A DNA stretch of 64,000 nt from Heloderma charlesbogerti (taxonomy: Eukaryota; Chordata; Lepidosauria; Squamata; Helodermatidae): the NCBI GenBank assembly GCA_026122225.1, contig JANEZZ010001479.1, forward strand, positions 104,259 to 168,258, given 5' to 3'. The translations under genes were made by a program, and so were the position numbers. A model generated the notes under the pieces. It saw nothing but the letters and a program-made list of their open reading frames with translations. It did no database searches and had not been told where the DNA came from. Shown piece after piece: positions 44,465-54,415 of the stretch. The number at the start of each line of letters is the position of its first letter. The first letter of the stretch is position 1.

Positions 44465-45240
44465 GACATCTTTTTTTGGTGTTAGTTCTAGAAGGTGTTG
44501 TAGGTCTTCACAGAACCGATCAACCTCACCTTCTTCAGCCTCAGTGGTTGGGGCATAGACTTGAATTACTGTGATGTTGAATGGTTTGCCTTGGATTCGT
44601 ACTGAGATCATTCTATCGTTTTTGAGATTGTACCCCAGTACTGCTTTTCCCACCCTTTTATTGACTACGAGTGCTACTCCATTTCTTCTAAGGGATTCTT
44701 GCCCACAGTTGTAGATATGATGGTCACCTGAATTTAATTCGCCTATGCCTGTCCATTTTAGTTCGCTGATTCCCAAGATGGCGATGTTCAATCTTGCCAT
44801 TTCATGTTTGACCACCTCCAGCTTACCTTGATTCTTGATCTTACATTCCAGGTTCCTAAACAATATTGTTCTTTACAGCATTGGACTTTCTTTTCACCAC
44901 CAGATCCATCCACAGCTGAGTGTCCTTTTGGCTTTGGGCCAGCCGCTTCACTCTTTCTGGTGCTACTTGGAAATTCGCTCTGCTCTTCCCCAGTAGGATA
45001 TTGGACATCTTCCGACCTGAAGGGCTCATCTTCCGGCGTCATCTCTTTTAGCCTTGTGATACGTTCCATGGGGTTTTCTTGGCAAGGATACTGGAGTGGG
45101 TTGCCATTTCCTTCTCCAGTGGACCACATTTTGTCAGACCTCTCCACCATGACCTGTCCGTCTTGGGTGGCCCTGCACAGCATAGCTTATGGCTTCACTG
45201 AGTTACACAAGCGCCTTCACCACAACAAGGCACTGATCCA
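44465..45240 (-). mobile_element. BovB 5' portion, inverted half of a twin-primed insertion
   Basis: Read on the minus strand it starts within about 10 bases of the BovB 5' end ('atggatcagtgcc') and runs through the leader and the first third of the endonuclease (LGTWNVRS, ISELKWTGIGEL, VYAPTTEAEEGEVDRF). It stops abruptly after LTPKKDVL. It has no 3' end of its own. It abuts, head to head, the + strand BovB 3' fragment that follows. Confidence 0.85.
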
Positions 45241-45692
45241 TAATCAAAGCTATGGTTTTCCCAGTAGTAATGTATGGCTGTGAGAGCTGGACTATAAGGA
45301 AGGCTGAGCGCTGAAGAATTGATGCTTTCAAACTGTGGTGCTGGAGAAGACTTTTAAGAGTCCCCTGGACTGCAAGGAGGTCAAATCAGTCAATCCTAAA
45401 GGAAATCAACCCTGAGTGCTCATTGGAAGGACAGAAGCTGAAGCTGAAGCTCAAATATTTTGGCCACCTAATGTGAAGAGAAAACTCCCTGGAAAAGACC
45501 CTGATGCTGGGAAAGACTGAAGGCAAAAGGAGAAGGGGACGGCAGGGATGAGATGGCTGGATAGCATCACTGATGCAATGAATATGGGCTTAAGCACGCT
45601 CCAGGAGAGAGCGGAGGACAGGAAGGCCTGGTGTGCTATGGTCCATGGGGTCATGAAGAGTCCGACATGACTTAATGACTGAACAACAACAA
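45241..45692 (+). mobile_element. BovB 3' portion, direct half of the twin-primed insertion
   Basis: Starts 'taatcaaagctatggttttc', carries the C-terminal region and ends 'gaacaacaacaa'. A nonsense codon (gctgaagaattg where others have gccgaagaattg plus TGA) and a deleted base near 45,545 break the frame. Confidence 0.88.
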
Positions 45693-45870
45693 GGTAAGAT
45701 AAGATGAAATGGTTTGGTCTTAGGTTTTAAATATTAAATTTTAAGAGTGGTTGAATTTCTGGAGGTAACCAGTGGTTGTTGTTTTTTTTTTAATTTAGTT
45801 ATGTTTTAGCTGTTCATTGTTTTACAAATGACTGGTTGTCAATGCAATAAAACTGAATGGAAATGGAATT
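45693..45870 (+). mobile_element. Probable 3' UTR of the older LINE
   Basis: AT-rich, ends 'caatgcaataaaactgaat'. Assigned because it follows the LINE ORF once the two BovB insertions are removed. Inference. Confidence 0.4.
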
Positions 45871-45985
45871 GATTAAACCATTTAATGGTGCTGTTCTGGC
45901 CAGCAAAATGGTTGCTGAAATTAGGGGCCATTTTTCAGAGGTGTGAGGAAATGGCCAAAATGATCAAGGGGGTTGAGCACTGCTT

Positions 45986-46026
45986 ACCTTGCCTTGCCTT
46001 GCCTTGCCTTGCCTTGCCTTGCCTTT
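45986..46026 (+). repeat. (CCTTG)n microsatellite
   Basis: Eight CCTTG pentamers in a row. Confidence 0.97.
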
Positions 46027-46201
46027 TTCTTTTTGAATGTCCAAGCCCTCCCTGTCTCCCTCTTGCTCTTGGAGATAACCCTGTTGTCATCTTCTGAGGA
46101 AAACTGGTGGATTACAACCAGCAGCAGCTGGCAAGACTCTCTCTCGCTGAGAGAAAGAATGTGTGAACAACCTGAGAGAGAGGGAGGTAGGTTAGAGCAC
46201 C

Positions 46202-46318
46202 CTTCCCCAAACTGGTGCCCACCAGAAGTTTTAGATTTCAACTCCCATCATTCCCAGACAGTGGTCAGGAAGGCTGGGCGTTATAGGTGAAAATATCTGG
46301 AGTGCACCAGGTTGAAGA
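46202..46318. mobile_element. Palindromic MITE, diverged
   Basis: 'ttccccaaactggtgcccac' against '…ggagtgcaccaggttgaaga', with 'caactcccatcattcccaga' in the core. Confidence 0.68.
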
Positions 46319-47098
46319 AGGCCTCTTTCGGAGGTGATGGCCTCTGGACATCCAAGAGCTCCATTGCCTGGGGAACTGCTGAGCCATTCTCATTTCAACA
46401 GAGGCTGGAGACTGGTCAAGCCTTCCCACCATTAAATGGTGGCCTTTGGCAGCAAAAAAACAGGCAAAACTGAGGCATGAGAACAAAATAGAAGCAGTTT
46501 GTCAATGAGAGCAATCCCAGCAGTGTTGCAAGCTGGCCCCAAGTGCGCCCCACAAGCAATCACTTGGGGTGTTCTGGCCAGCTGTAATGGACGAGAGCGG
46601 GGCCATATTGGAGGTGAGCGAAAGCTGGGCCTGAAGAGTCTCCACTGTGGAATTCTGAGTGTGGACATGACCACCCCGGCCCGCTTTCTTCCCGAAAAAT
46701 GCAAGATCTGCAAGGTTCTGAAAAGCAGTTTGCCTCATCAGCAAAAGTTTCTATATGAGCCAGTCAGACAAGGAACTACCTGTATGTCACCATCTCCCTC
46801 GACAAACCACCCAACAGTCTAAGAACCTGTAGTTAAGCTAGACTTCCTTTTGAGGAAACAAGCATTCTGCTCATGATCCAGTGGCTGTGTACAGTAGCTA
46901 GCTTTTGCTAATAAAAGCTAGCTGTGACATGCTTTGAGGAGTCTTGCACCTTGCAGAAGGTGAATTCCTTCCTCTCCAGCATTGTTTCTCTTTATCAGTA
47001 AAGGTGTGTTGTACCTGAAAGTGTCTTTGAGTGTTGGGGCCAGGACAGGTTGTGATGGGGAAAGAAGCATCTGACCCCAGGCTTGATTTCTATAGTGC
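46319..47098. other. No recognised gene
   Basis: Frames at 46,432-46,822 carry no recognised domain on either strand. No defined repeat. Confidence 0.4.
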
Positions 47099-47222
47099 AG
47101 CTTTCCCCAACCTGGGAGCCTCCATATGTGTGGGACTACAACTCCTATCATCCCCAGCCAGCTGAGGACAATGGGAGCTGCAGTCCAACACATCGGGAGG
47201 GTGCCAGTTTGGGGGAGGTTGC
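47099..47222. mobile_element. Palindromic MITE
   Basis: 'ctttccccaacctgggagcc' against 'gggtgccagtttgggggagg', core 'gactacaactcctatcatcc'. Confidence 0.72.
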
Positions 47223-47270
47223 TCCAGTACAATCTCCACCTACAAGTAGGCTTCCAACTTGGTCTACAGC

Positions 47271-47420
47271 AGGGGTAGGGAAACTCTGGCCATCTGGGGG
47301 TCCCAAACAAGCTCTCCACTGTTCCCGATATGGGAACACCCCTTTCTTCATGTTCCACCCTCTTTGTCTCCAACCACCAATTGCTGGGTGGTTTCTGAGC
47401 TTTTTTTGCAGGTTTCCCCT
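47271..47420. mobile_element. Old dispersed repeat, left part, interrupted by LTR
   Basis: 'agcaggggtagggaaactct' … 'tgctgggtggtttctgagct'. Resumes at 48,047 ('cattctaaaaggttgaaatg'). Equivalent uninterrupted copy at 24,310-24,620. Confidence 0.6.
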
Positions 47421-48046
47421 TGGGAAGATTTGAGGCCTACAGAGGCAAAGGGAAAAAAAGTCAGGCTTAGAGGCATGGAGTTTTCAGTTGGGAGGGGGTA
47501 GCCCTGAGAGGTGTAGTTTTGTTTCTCCAATTAAGTTTCTGTTTCAGTTTCCCTGTAAGTTTCATTTCTTCAGGATTGAAGCAGTACTTTTGGTTTTGAG
47601 GGATGAGGGTATATAAAGAGAAAGAGACAGACAGACAGACAGACAGAGCCAGAAAGACCAGGCCTCAGTCAAAGCAAGAGTAGAGACAGCTAGAGACTGA
47701 AGTGAGAGCAGAGTCTGAAGAGTGACCAGGAAGAAGAAACCTAGAAAAGTCTAAGGACAGCTAGGGTAAAGGAACTTGCATTTTGCAACTTATATTTTCT
47801 TTTAATGCCTTTTGTATCACTCGGCTCTATTGCATACCTTTAGTTGTGATTTGTTTGTTTTAACTCTGCTACTAAACTGTTGTGGTTAAACCCTGTGCCT
47901 AGAGTGTTAGTCACCCCATGTGTATAGTCTAAACCCCATGTTACTGGGAAGGGGAAGTTTAAAAGAGGGAAGATGGGACTTTTAAGGAGGCAAGAGATCC
48001 TTAAGGAATTGCTCGGGGAGTCCCGGTCAAAAGGGGAATCTTGACC
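47421..48046 (+). mobile_element. Solo LTR, second copy
   Basis: Starts 'tgggaagatttgaggcctac', has a 'gtatataaagagaaagaga' promoter-like box at about 47,610 and a (GACA)n run, and ends 'gggaatcttgac'. It matches the minus copy at 22,156-22,717 along its length. Poly-C at the right edge hides the exact duplication: CCCCT on the left, CCCCC on the right. No internal genes adjoin it. Confidence 0.78.
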
Positions 48047-48200
48047 CCCCCATTCTAAAAGGTTGAAATGCCTCTCCTAAAGCTTAGTTTCTGGCAGTAA
48101 GCTCTTAAAGCTAAAATATTTCCCACATTTGCCTTTGCCCCCCCCCTTTGCTTCTCTAAAAGGGAATTCGGCCCTTGGTCTGTCAGACATTCCCACCTCT
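48047..48200. mobile_element. Old dispersed repeat, right part
   Basis: 'aaaaggttgaaatgcctctc', 'tttctggcagtaagctctta' and 'gggaattcggcccttggtc'. Confidence 0.6.
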
Positions 48201-48690
48201 GGTCTAAAGACCTGGTTCCATGGCCGATTCCCTCTTCTCAGCTCATGCTCCCTGCAAGATAGGAGACCAAATTAATTATCTCCTTAATTGGAGCTTCACT
48301 GAAGTATTCAGAAATAAGGAATGAAGCTGGTGTGAGCGATTCATCCTAGTTAAAATGAAGTCACGGGAAAAAAAAATTAGAAGGCAACAGAGGCCAATAG
48401 AGTTTAAATAGACATTTCAAGGATAGAGATTAATATAAACAATCAGCAGGGAGGCCATTGCAAGATACAAACAAGCTGTTAAGGTGGAGAATTTAAGGAT
48501 TCCTACAAATTACTAGTGCAAGGAAGGATCATTAAAGAACAAAAGCAGCTGTTAACATGGAGAAAAATATTTTCACGGCCAAAGACAGAAGTCTTTGTAA
48601 TAAATGGGAACATGTGAAATGCCAAGATGCCAACTTCCTCCTTCAAAGAGGGGCATTTTAGTAGAAAGAGAACAAGAAAAAAGAGATAGA
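48201..48690. other. No recognised gene or repeat
   Basis: AT-rich with short purine runs. Nothing supported. Confidence 0.45.
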
Positions 48691-48808
48691 ACTGAGGTAT
48701 TTGGGGCAGGGCGTCCCATGGGCAGCTGGGTGGCCACTGTGTGGAAGAACATTGGGCTAGATCATCCTTTGGTCTGATCCAGCATGGCTCTTGTTATATT
48801 CTTCACTA
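48691..48808 (+). mobile_element. CR1-like LINE 3' end, second subfamily, short
   Basis: 'gtggccactgtgtggaagaa', 'catcctttggtctgatccag' and 'tggctcttgttatattctt'. Confidence 0.72.
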
Positions 48809-49007
48809 GAGCACCACAGGAATGCAAGATCTGTGCTCTCACTGGCATATCCATGCCTTTTTCTTCCAAGAAGGCACCTCGAAAATCTGGCAAGCTTCCA
48901 AGAGCTTTGCAAAATGTCTTCCATCCAGTGGTTTAGTAGACTGAGGGCTCACAGGCACCTTCTTATTATCAGAGACGCTGACTTCATCTGATTAAAATGG
49001 GGCAGCT

Positions 49008-49059
49008 GTGTTCGTCTGCGGTATGAAGACAACAAGAGTCAGTGGCACTTTAAAGATGG
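49008..49059. mobile_element. Host repeat, left part, of a nested insertion
   Basis: 'gtgttcgtctgcggtatgaa' and 'agagtcagtggcactttaaa' match the common amniote repeat that resumes at 50,307 with 'cagtgttttattactatggc' and 'atgagctttcatgggctaaa'. Confidence 0.6.
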
Positions 49060-50306
49060 AGAGTGCAATCCTATTGGGATAGATGGCTGCTAGGGGTGTA
49101 CGGATTACTTACCCCGTTCCACTGGGGTCGTCCGCTGGAGGGGGGGGAGGCGATCCGTCCCTCCCCACTGGAATCCTCCTCAGCCAGCTCTGCTCCGCAG
49201 GGAGCCCATGGAGCTGCCAGCTGAGGCTGCCTGCAGCCGGACTTCCATCCGCTGCTGGGCTGTGGCCGCAAACGGCAGCCACCGTCGCAGCTGCCATTTG
49301 CGTCCCTGCGGTAGCCATGATAGGCTACATATATATTTATGTAGCCTATCACAGCAAAAGGCAGGGACACAAATGGTGGCTGCTATGCCATTTGCATCCC
49401 TGCCTTTTGCCGTGATAGGCTACGTAAGTATATACGTAGCCGATCATGGCTACCGCAGGGACGCAAATGGCGGCTGCTACGCCATTTGCATCCCTACGTT
49501 AGCCATGATTGGCTACGTATATATTTTCTTAGCCTATCACGGCAAAAGGCAGGGACACAAATGGTGGCTGCTACGCCATTTGCATCCCTACATTAGCCAT
49601 GATCGGCTACGTATATATTTTCTTAGCCTATCACGGCAAAAGGCAGGGATGCAAATGGCGTCCTTGCATTAGCCGTGATAGGCTATGTAAATACTTACGT
49701 AGCCTATCACGGCTAAAGTAGAGAGGAAATGGTGGCCACAGACCGGGACAGCCATTCGCGGGGCAGTGGACGGCCGACAAAGGTAGGCTCTGTCCTGGGT
49801 AAATTTCACGGGGTGGCAGGGGGGAGTGCTCCGTTCCACCATGGCCCCGGGGGGAGGGGCGGATTCTAAAGAATCCGGCCTCACTGGAGTCTGTGGTGGA
49901 ATTCTCTAACATCCCTAGCAGCCACCTCCAAACTCAGAAGCGACTGCCTATCCAATGCAGGGCAGGAGAGGCATGGAGGGGATCATCCTCTCTGTGCTTC
50001 AGCTGCCCTGTATTTGCAGATAGACAGTCGATTTTGGTTGTCTAGCCATGGGATCTCAGAGCATGGGAAGTGGCAGCCAGACTACACGTAGGATGTGTTG
50101 TGCCAGCATTTCTGACTTCCCCGCCCCGACACACCCCCATGAATGCCCCATTTTTGCTGCTCTGTGCTCCTCTTCCGAGCACGGAGCGCGGGGCCGTTCC
50201 ATGCTGCCTACAAGGCAGCGTGGGAGGGGGTGGAGGTCGGTTCTTAAGGAACCAACCTATCCTATGGCCATCTAGCTGCTGACTAGTGGCCATAGGATTG
50301 CGCTCT
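49060..50306. mobile_element. 'gcaatcctat' MITE carrying an internal hAT-like insertion
   Basis: Ends 'agagtgcaatcctatt' and '…ccataggattgcgctct'. Flank segments 49,060-49,090 and 49,918-50,306 match the uninterrupted element at 21,302-21,672, including 'aaactca…cctatccaa' and 'ttcttaaggaaccaacct'. The insert is the element at 49,091-49,917. Confidence 0.78.
49091..49917. mobile_element. hAT-like non-autonomous element with five-unit palindrome array
   Basis: TAGGGGTGT at the left and …acatcccta at the right. Between 49,315 and 49,725 there are five 'nggctacgta…nnttacgtagcc' palindromes, each separated by a 'gcaaatggcggctgctacgc'-type palindromic spacer, in repeats of about 80-110 bp. No clear 8-bp direct duplication: the left flank is ATGGCTGC and the right is GCAGCCAC, which are inverse to each other. 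Confidence 0.85.
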
Positions 50307-50390
50307 AACAGTGTTTTATTACTATGGCATGAGCTTTCATGGGCTAAACCCACATCATCAGATGCAGGAATGGAGAGAAACAAGAGCTTC
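50307..50390. mobile_element. Host repeat, right part
   Basis: 'aacagtgttttattactatg', 'gagctttcatgggctaaacc' and 'cacatcatcagatgcagga'. A relative is at 53,310-53,400. Confidence 0.6.
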
Positions 50391-50438
50391 ATCTGGTAGA
50401 CTTCCCTGTTCCCTTTGAGCTTAGTTGCAATCCTCTAA

Positions 50439-51172
50439 TTGTTGTTCAGTTGTTAAGTCATGTCCGACTCTTTGTGACCCCATGGACCATAGCACGCCAG
50501 GCCTTCCTGTCCTGCGCTCTCTCCCGGAGCGTGCTCAAGTCCATATTCATTGCATCCGTGATGCTATCTAGCCATCTCATCCTCTGCCGTCCCCTTCTCC
50601 TTTTGCCTTCAATCTTTCCCAGCATCAGGGTCTTTTCCAGGGAGTTTTCTCTTTGCATTAGGTGGCCAAAATATTTGAGCTTCAGCTTCAGCATCTGTCC
50701 TTCCAATGAGCACTCAGGGTTGATTTCCTTTAGGATTGACTGATCTGACCTCCTTGCAGTCCAGGGGACTCTTAAAAGTCTTCTCCAGCACCACAGTTTG
50801 AAAGCATCAATTCTTCGGCGCTCAGCCTTCCTTATAGTCCAGCTCTCACAGCCATACGTTACTACTGGAAAAACCATAGCTTTGATTAGACAGACCTTTG
50901 TCAGCAAGGTGATGTCTCTGCTTCTTACTATGCTGTCTAGGTTGCCATAGCTTTCCTCCCAAGGAGCAAGCGTCTTTTAATTTCATGGCTACAGTCACCG
51001 TCTGCGGTGATCTTGGAGCTCAAGAAAATAAAATCTGTCACAGCTTCCATTTCTTCCCCTTCCATATGCCAGGAAGTGATGGGGCCAGAAGCCATGAGCT
51101 TCGTTTTTTTAATGTTGAGTTTCAAACCAGCTTTTGCACTCTCCTCTTTCACCCTCAACAAGAGGCTCTTTA
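50439..51172 (-). mobile_element. BovB LINE 3' fragment, 5' truncated
   Basis: The minus strand carries the post-catalytic part of RT and the C-terminal region in two frames (50,458-50,907 and 50,937-51,161), separated by a small deletion near 50,940. The YADD motif is just outside. It begins with the (GTT)n-type complement of the tail at 50,439. No TSD recognised. Confidence 0.9.
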
Positions 51173-51179
51173 GCTGGGG

Positions 51180-51260
51180 AATAATAACAACAACAACAAC
51201 AACAACAACAATAATAATGATGACAATAATAAATATTATATTATATTATTCCCGCTTGTA
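51180..51260 (+). repeat. (AAC)n/(AAT)n microsatellite
   Basis: AATAATAACAAC… through AATATTATATTATATTATT. Confidence 0.9.
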
Positions 51261-51263
51261 ATG

Positions 51264-51485
51264 CAAAGTATTTTGTGGTGGCTTGATCTGGCAATTAAGA
51301 CCAATCAGCTTTACCAAAGACCTGCCCCTGGTGGTTCTAGGAAAACTCCTAGAACTGGTTGCTGATATGGATTGACACAGCTGCCTGCATTTTTGACTCT
51401 CCTTAGGGGTTTGGCTTTGGGGATGGTCACAATGAATGCCTGCACTTCAGAATTTACCACTGGACCACTGCTTCCACCCCTGCTC
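51264..51485 (+). repeat. Unclassified dispersed repeat, copy 1
   Basis: Order of phrases 'aatgcaaagtattttgtggt', 'agctttaccaaagacctgcc', 'tgacacagctgcctgcattt', 'ggactctcctt'-like and 'gcctgcacttcagaatttac' is shared with 59,325-59,545 at about three-quarters identity by eye. Confidence 0.65.
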
Positions 51486-51519
51486 TACGACTGCATAATT
51501 TAAAAGGGGTTGCACCCCA

Positions 51520-51700
51520 CATCTGGGAAACCTGGCCGCCAAAGAACAAGATGGCTTGATACCATCAAAATTGATACCAACCAGAGCATGGAACAGTTCA
51601 AAGAAATAGTACAAGATCGGGATACGTGGAGAGAGATGATCCATAGAATCGCCAAAAGTTGGATACGACTGGATAATATCATCATCATCGTAGCCCATAT
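51520..51700 (+). mobile_element. Divergent RTE-type LINE 3' end
   Basis: The + frame 51,510-51,690 reads GRQRTRWLDTIKIDTNQSME … FKEIVQDRDTWREMIHRIAK SWIRLD. It aligns with the BovB C-terminus (GRQRMRWLDSIT … RKAWRAMVHGVTKSRTRLND) but is clearly different, and ends in an (ATC)n tail instead of (AAC)n. A second, older RTE lineage. Confidence 0.7.
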
Positions 51701-52064
51701 ACTCAAACATCCCCTAATTTCAAAATATCCCTCCCTATGGAAAACTGTCATGTTGGGGTGAACAGTACTGCTCACCAGTTTCGGAGTGGTGGTGAGTGAC
51801 TCATCCCATCCACCCTTTGGACAGTTGACTGGATCTGCTGCATGAGGTGTCTGTGTGCTTGTCCCTGGTGTCATGGCTGAGGAGTCAGAAGCCTGCCCTG
51901 GATCTTCACATGTGGGGTCCCCCATCCTGGATGTCGCACACCATCCTCTTGATCCCCAGGAGGTGCTGCTGCCCTCTGAATCCAAGGAGTGGACCTTGGA
52001 CTTCTCCAGTGAGCAGAGAGGCCTTGGGGGAGCATTCTCCAACCAGCTCCTCACTCCCCAGATC
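51701..52064. other. No recognised gene
   Basis: Frames at 51,847-52,077 have no domain. Nothing else recognised. Confidence 0.4.
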
Positions 52065-52457
52065 TAGGGATGTATGAGAACTTCATTTCAGTTTGGTTTT
52101 TATCAGGATTTACCCAGTTTGCACTTCCCGGATGGCACACAGACTCAAAACATGATCTGTGGGCAAAGTTAGCAGGTTTCCAAGCTTGCAATGTGATTTG
52201 CAGACAAAATAAATGCTTTTGACAGCATGCGTACGTTCGAAAAATGTGCATGAAAACTGTGTACAAACACGCCCCAATCAATGGGAGAAGAATGCACGTG
52301 TTTCCAAAATGCACGCCACTGATGTGTACCTTTGGAAACCTATGCACAAATTTTCAAGCAAAAAGAAAAAAAAAACAAAGATGGCAGTTGGCTATGTATA
52401 TGAGTCAGAATGAACTTTGAGTTGGGATTTGGAGAACTTCAGTGAGCTTGAGTTTTG
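52065..52457. mobile_element. hAT-like element, degraded right end
   Basis: Left end TAGGGATGT, interior 'cgaaaaatgtgcatgaaaac', 'ccccaatcaatgggagaaga' and '…gagaacttcagtgagcttga'. Same family as 612 and 18,699. No duplication visible. Confidence 0.65.
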
Positions 52458-52465
52458 CCCTCACT

Positions 52466-52665
52466 TAAATGCAGCAACTTAGGAGGGCTTCTGCCTTGAA
52501 AGGCAGCCAATAAATGTTTTTAATGAAGAAATAGTAAAGAAATAAAGACATGTCTGAAAATGAGTCATGTCTCAAACTCTCCCTCGAAAGGAGGAATGTG
52601 AAGGGTATCACCCAATGGTTCTGTTAGACACGCACAAGCTAGACAGCTGGAGTTCAGAATTCAGC
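52466..52665 (+). repeat. Inverted duplicate, left member
   Basis: From 'gcaacttaggagggcttctg' through 'gtctgaaaatgagtcatgtc' to 'agctggagttcag'. The reverse complement is at 54,795-54,990 with about one change in ten. The first 60 bases resemble a LINE/SINE tail; the rest is not otherwise known in the window. Confidence 0.8.
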
Positions 52666-52810
52666 AATGGTGGGAAATGACACTGGCTGTTTAAGAAAAC
52701 CAAATGTAGCACCAGAGGGAGTGGAGCTCCCAGAAGGACTTTCCTGGACTGGCCATGAAAGTTGCCTGAAGGCAATGCTGGGGCAACTGTTCAGTGGTCT
52801 AGTTGGAGGG

Positions 52811-52990
52811 CTGCTGTCCATGCCTCAGCGGGAAAGGTAACAGCGTTCCGTGCACCTCGGTGTTCAGTCATGCCGGCCACATGACCACGGAAGCGTCTTC
52901 GGACAGCGCTGGCTCTTCGGCTTAGAAACGGGGATGAGCACCGCACCCTAGAGTCGGACACGACTGGTTGGGGACACCTTTACCTTTTTA
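52811..52990 (+). mobile_element. Sauria-type SINE, 3' half
   Basis: 'ctcagcgggaaaggtaacag', 'gccggccacatgaccacgga', 'cttagaaacggggatgagca', 'gagtcggacacgactggttg' and the T-rich end. The tRNA head is missing (5' truncated). Confidence 0.85.
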
Positions 52991-53401
52991 TTTGTGGTGC
53001 TAGCTGCAGTGCTAAAACTGCTCCTGTTCCAGTGGCCTGTCTCACATCATGCCTCTTCATCTGAACCATTGCTCAGAGCAGATGATGGAACGCCACATGG
53101 AGCAGGACACCAGGTATGTCCCAGCATGACTCTTTCCCCGTGTCCCACTGGGATAACATCACTGGTGGGACCCTGTTGCCAGCAAAACTCTCTGCGAGCT
53201 GGCTGAGGGGTGCCCAGGACTGTAAATCCCACTGACGTACCTCTGTGGAAAGTCACGTCCATCATTTCCTGAGGCCTCCTCAGGCAGCTGATCCATGATG
53301 CCAGATTGCTTCCTCAGACATTCATTATGATGCAAGCTTTTCTGGACTAGAGTCCACTTCATCAGAAGAAGGGAGCAATGGGAAAATTACAGCCCAACAT
53401 T

Positions 53402-53452
53402 CATAAGAACAGAAGAAGAGCCCTGCTGGATCAGACCAAGGGTCCATCTGGT
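53402..53452 (-). mobile_element. CR1-like second-subfamily LINE, part 1 (host of CR1)
   Basis: 'cataagaacagaagaagagc' then 'cctgctggatcagaccaag'. It resumes at 54,416 with 'ccagcattctgtttgcacag'. Confidence 0.75.
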
Positions 53453-54415
53453 CATAGAATCCTAGAATAGTAGGGTTGGAAGGGGCCTACAAGGCTATTG
53501 AGTCCAACCTGCTGCTCAATGCAGGAATTCAAGTCAGAGCATCTCCGGCAGATGGCTGTCCAGTCCCATCTTGAATGCCTCCAGCATGGGAGAGCCCACC
53601 ACCTCCCTAGGTCATGGGTTCCACTGTCGTATTGCTCTAACAGCCAGGAAGTTTTTCCTGATGTTCAGCCGGAATCTGGCTTCCTGTCACTTGAGCCCAT
53701 GATTCTGTGTCCTGCACTCTGGGATGATGGAGAAGAGATCCTGGCCTTCCTCTCTGGGACAACCTTTCAAGGACTTGAAGAGTGCTATCATATCTCCCCT
53801 CAGCCTTCTCTTCTCAAGGCTAAACATGCCCAGTTCTTTCAGTCTCTCCTCAGAGGGCTTTGTTCCCAGTCCTCTGATTATCTTTGTTCCCCTCCTCTGA
53901 ACTCTCTCCAGCTTGTCTGCATCCTTCTTAAAATGTGGTGCCCAGAACTGGACACAGTACTCCAGGTGAGGCCTAACCAGTCCTGAGTAGAGGGGAACTA
54001 GTACTTCCCAGGATTTGGGAGCTAGACTTCTATTAATGCAGCCCAAGATGGCATTTGCCTTTTTTTGCAGCCACATCAGATTGTTGGCTCATATTCAGCT
54101 TGTGATCGACAACAATTCCAACATCCTTCTCGCTTGTAGTGTTGTTGAGCCAAGTCTCCCCGATCTTGTAACTGGGCATTTGGTTTCTTTTTCCTAGGTG
54201 CAGAACTTGGCATTTATCGCTATTAAATGTCATTCTGTTGTTTTCTGCCCAGCACTCCAGTCTGTCAACATCACTTTGAATTTTGTTTCTGTCTTCCAAA
54301 ATATTAGCTATCCTGCCCAATTTTGTGTCATCTGCAAATTTGATCAGCATTCCCTGCACCGCCTCGTCCAAGTCATTAATAAAAATGTTGAAGAGCACTG
54401 GGCCCAGGACTGAGC
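53453..54415 (-). mobile_element. CR1 LINE inserted in a CR1-like LINE 3' end
   Basis: Tail-side words at 53,453-53,475, then 3' UTR and RT C-terminal half. Minus-strand frames 54,033-54,476 (FADDTKLGRIANILEDRNKI, CQVLHLGKRNQM) and 53,687-54,076 ([31 protein letters not shown]) are in different phases, so there is an indel near 54,060. 5' truncated. Confidence 0.9.

Noticed and set aside
49315..49725. CRISPR-like regularly spaced palindromic repeats
   Set aside because: Repeats and spacers are both palindromic and similar to each other, there are no unique spacers or cas genes, and the genome is vertebrate. The array lies inside a transposable element.
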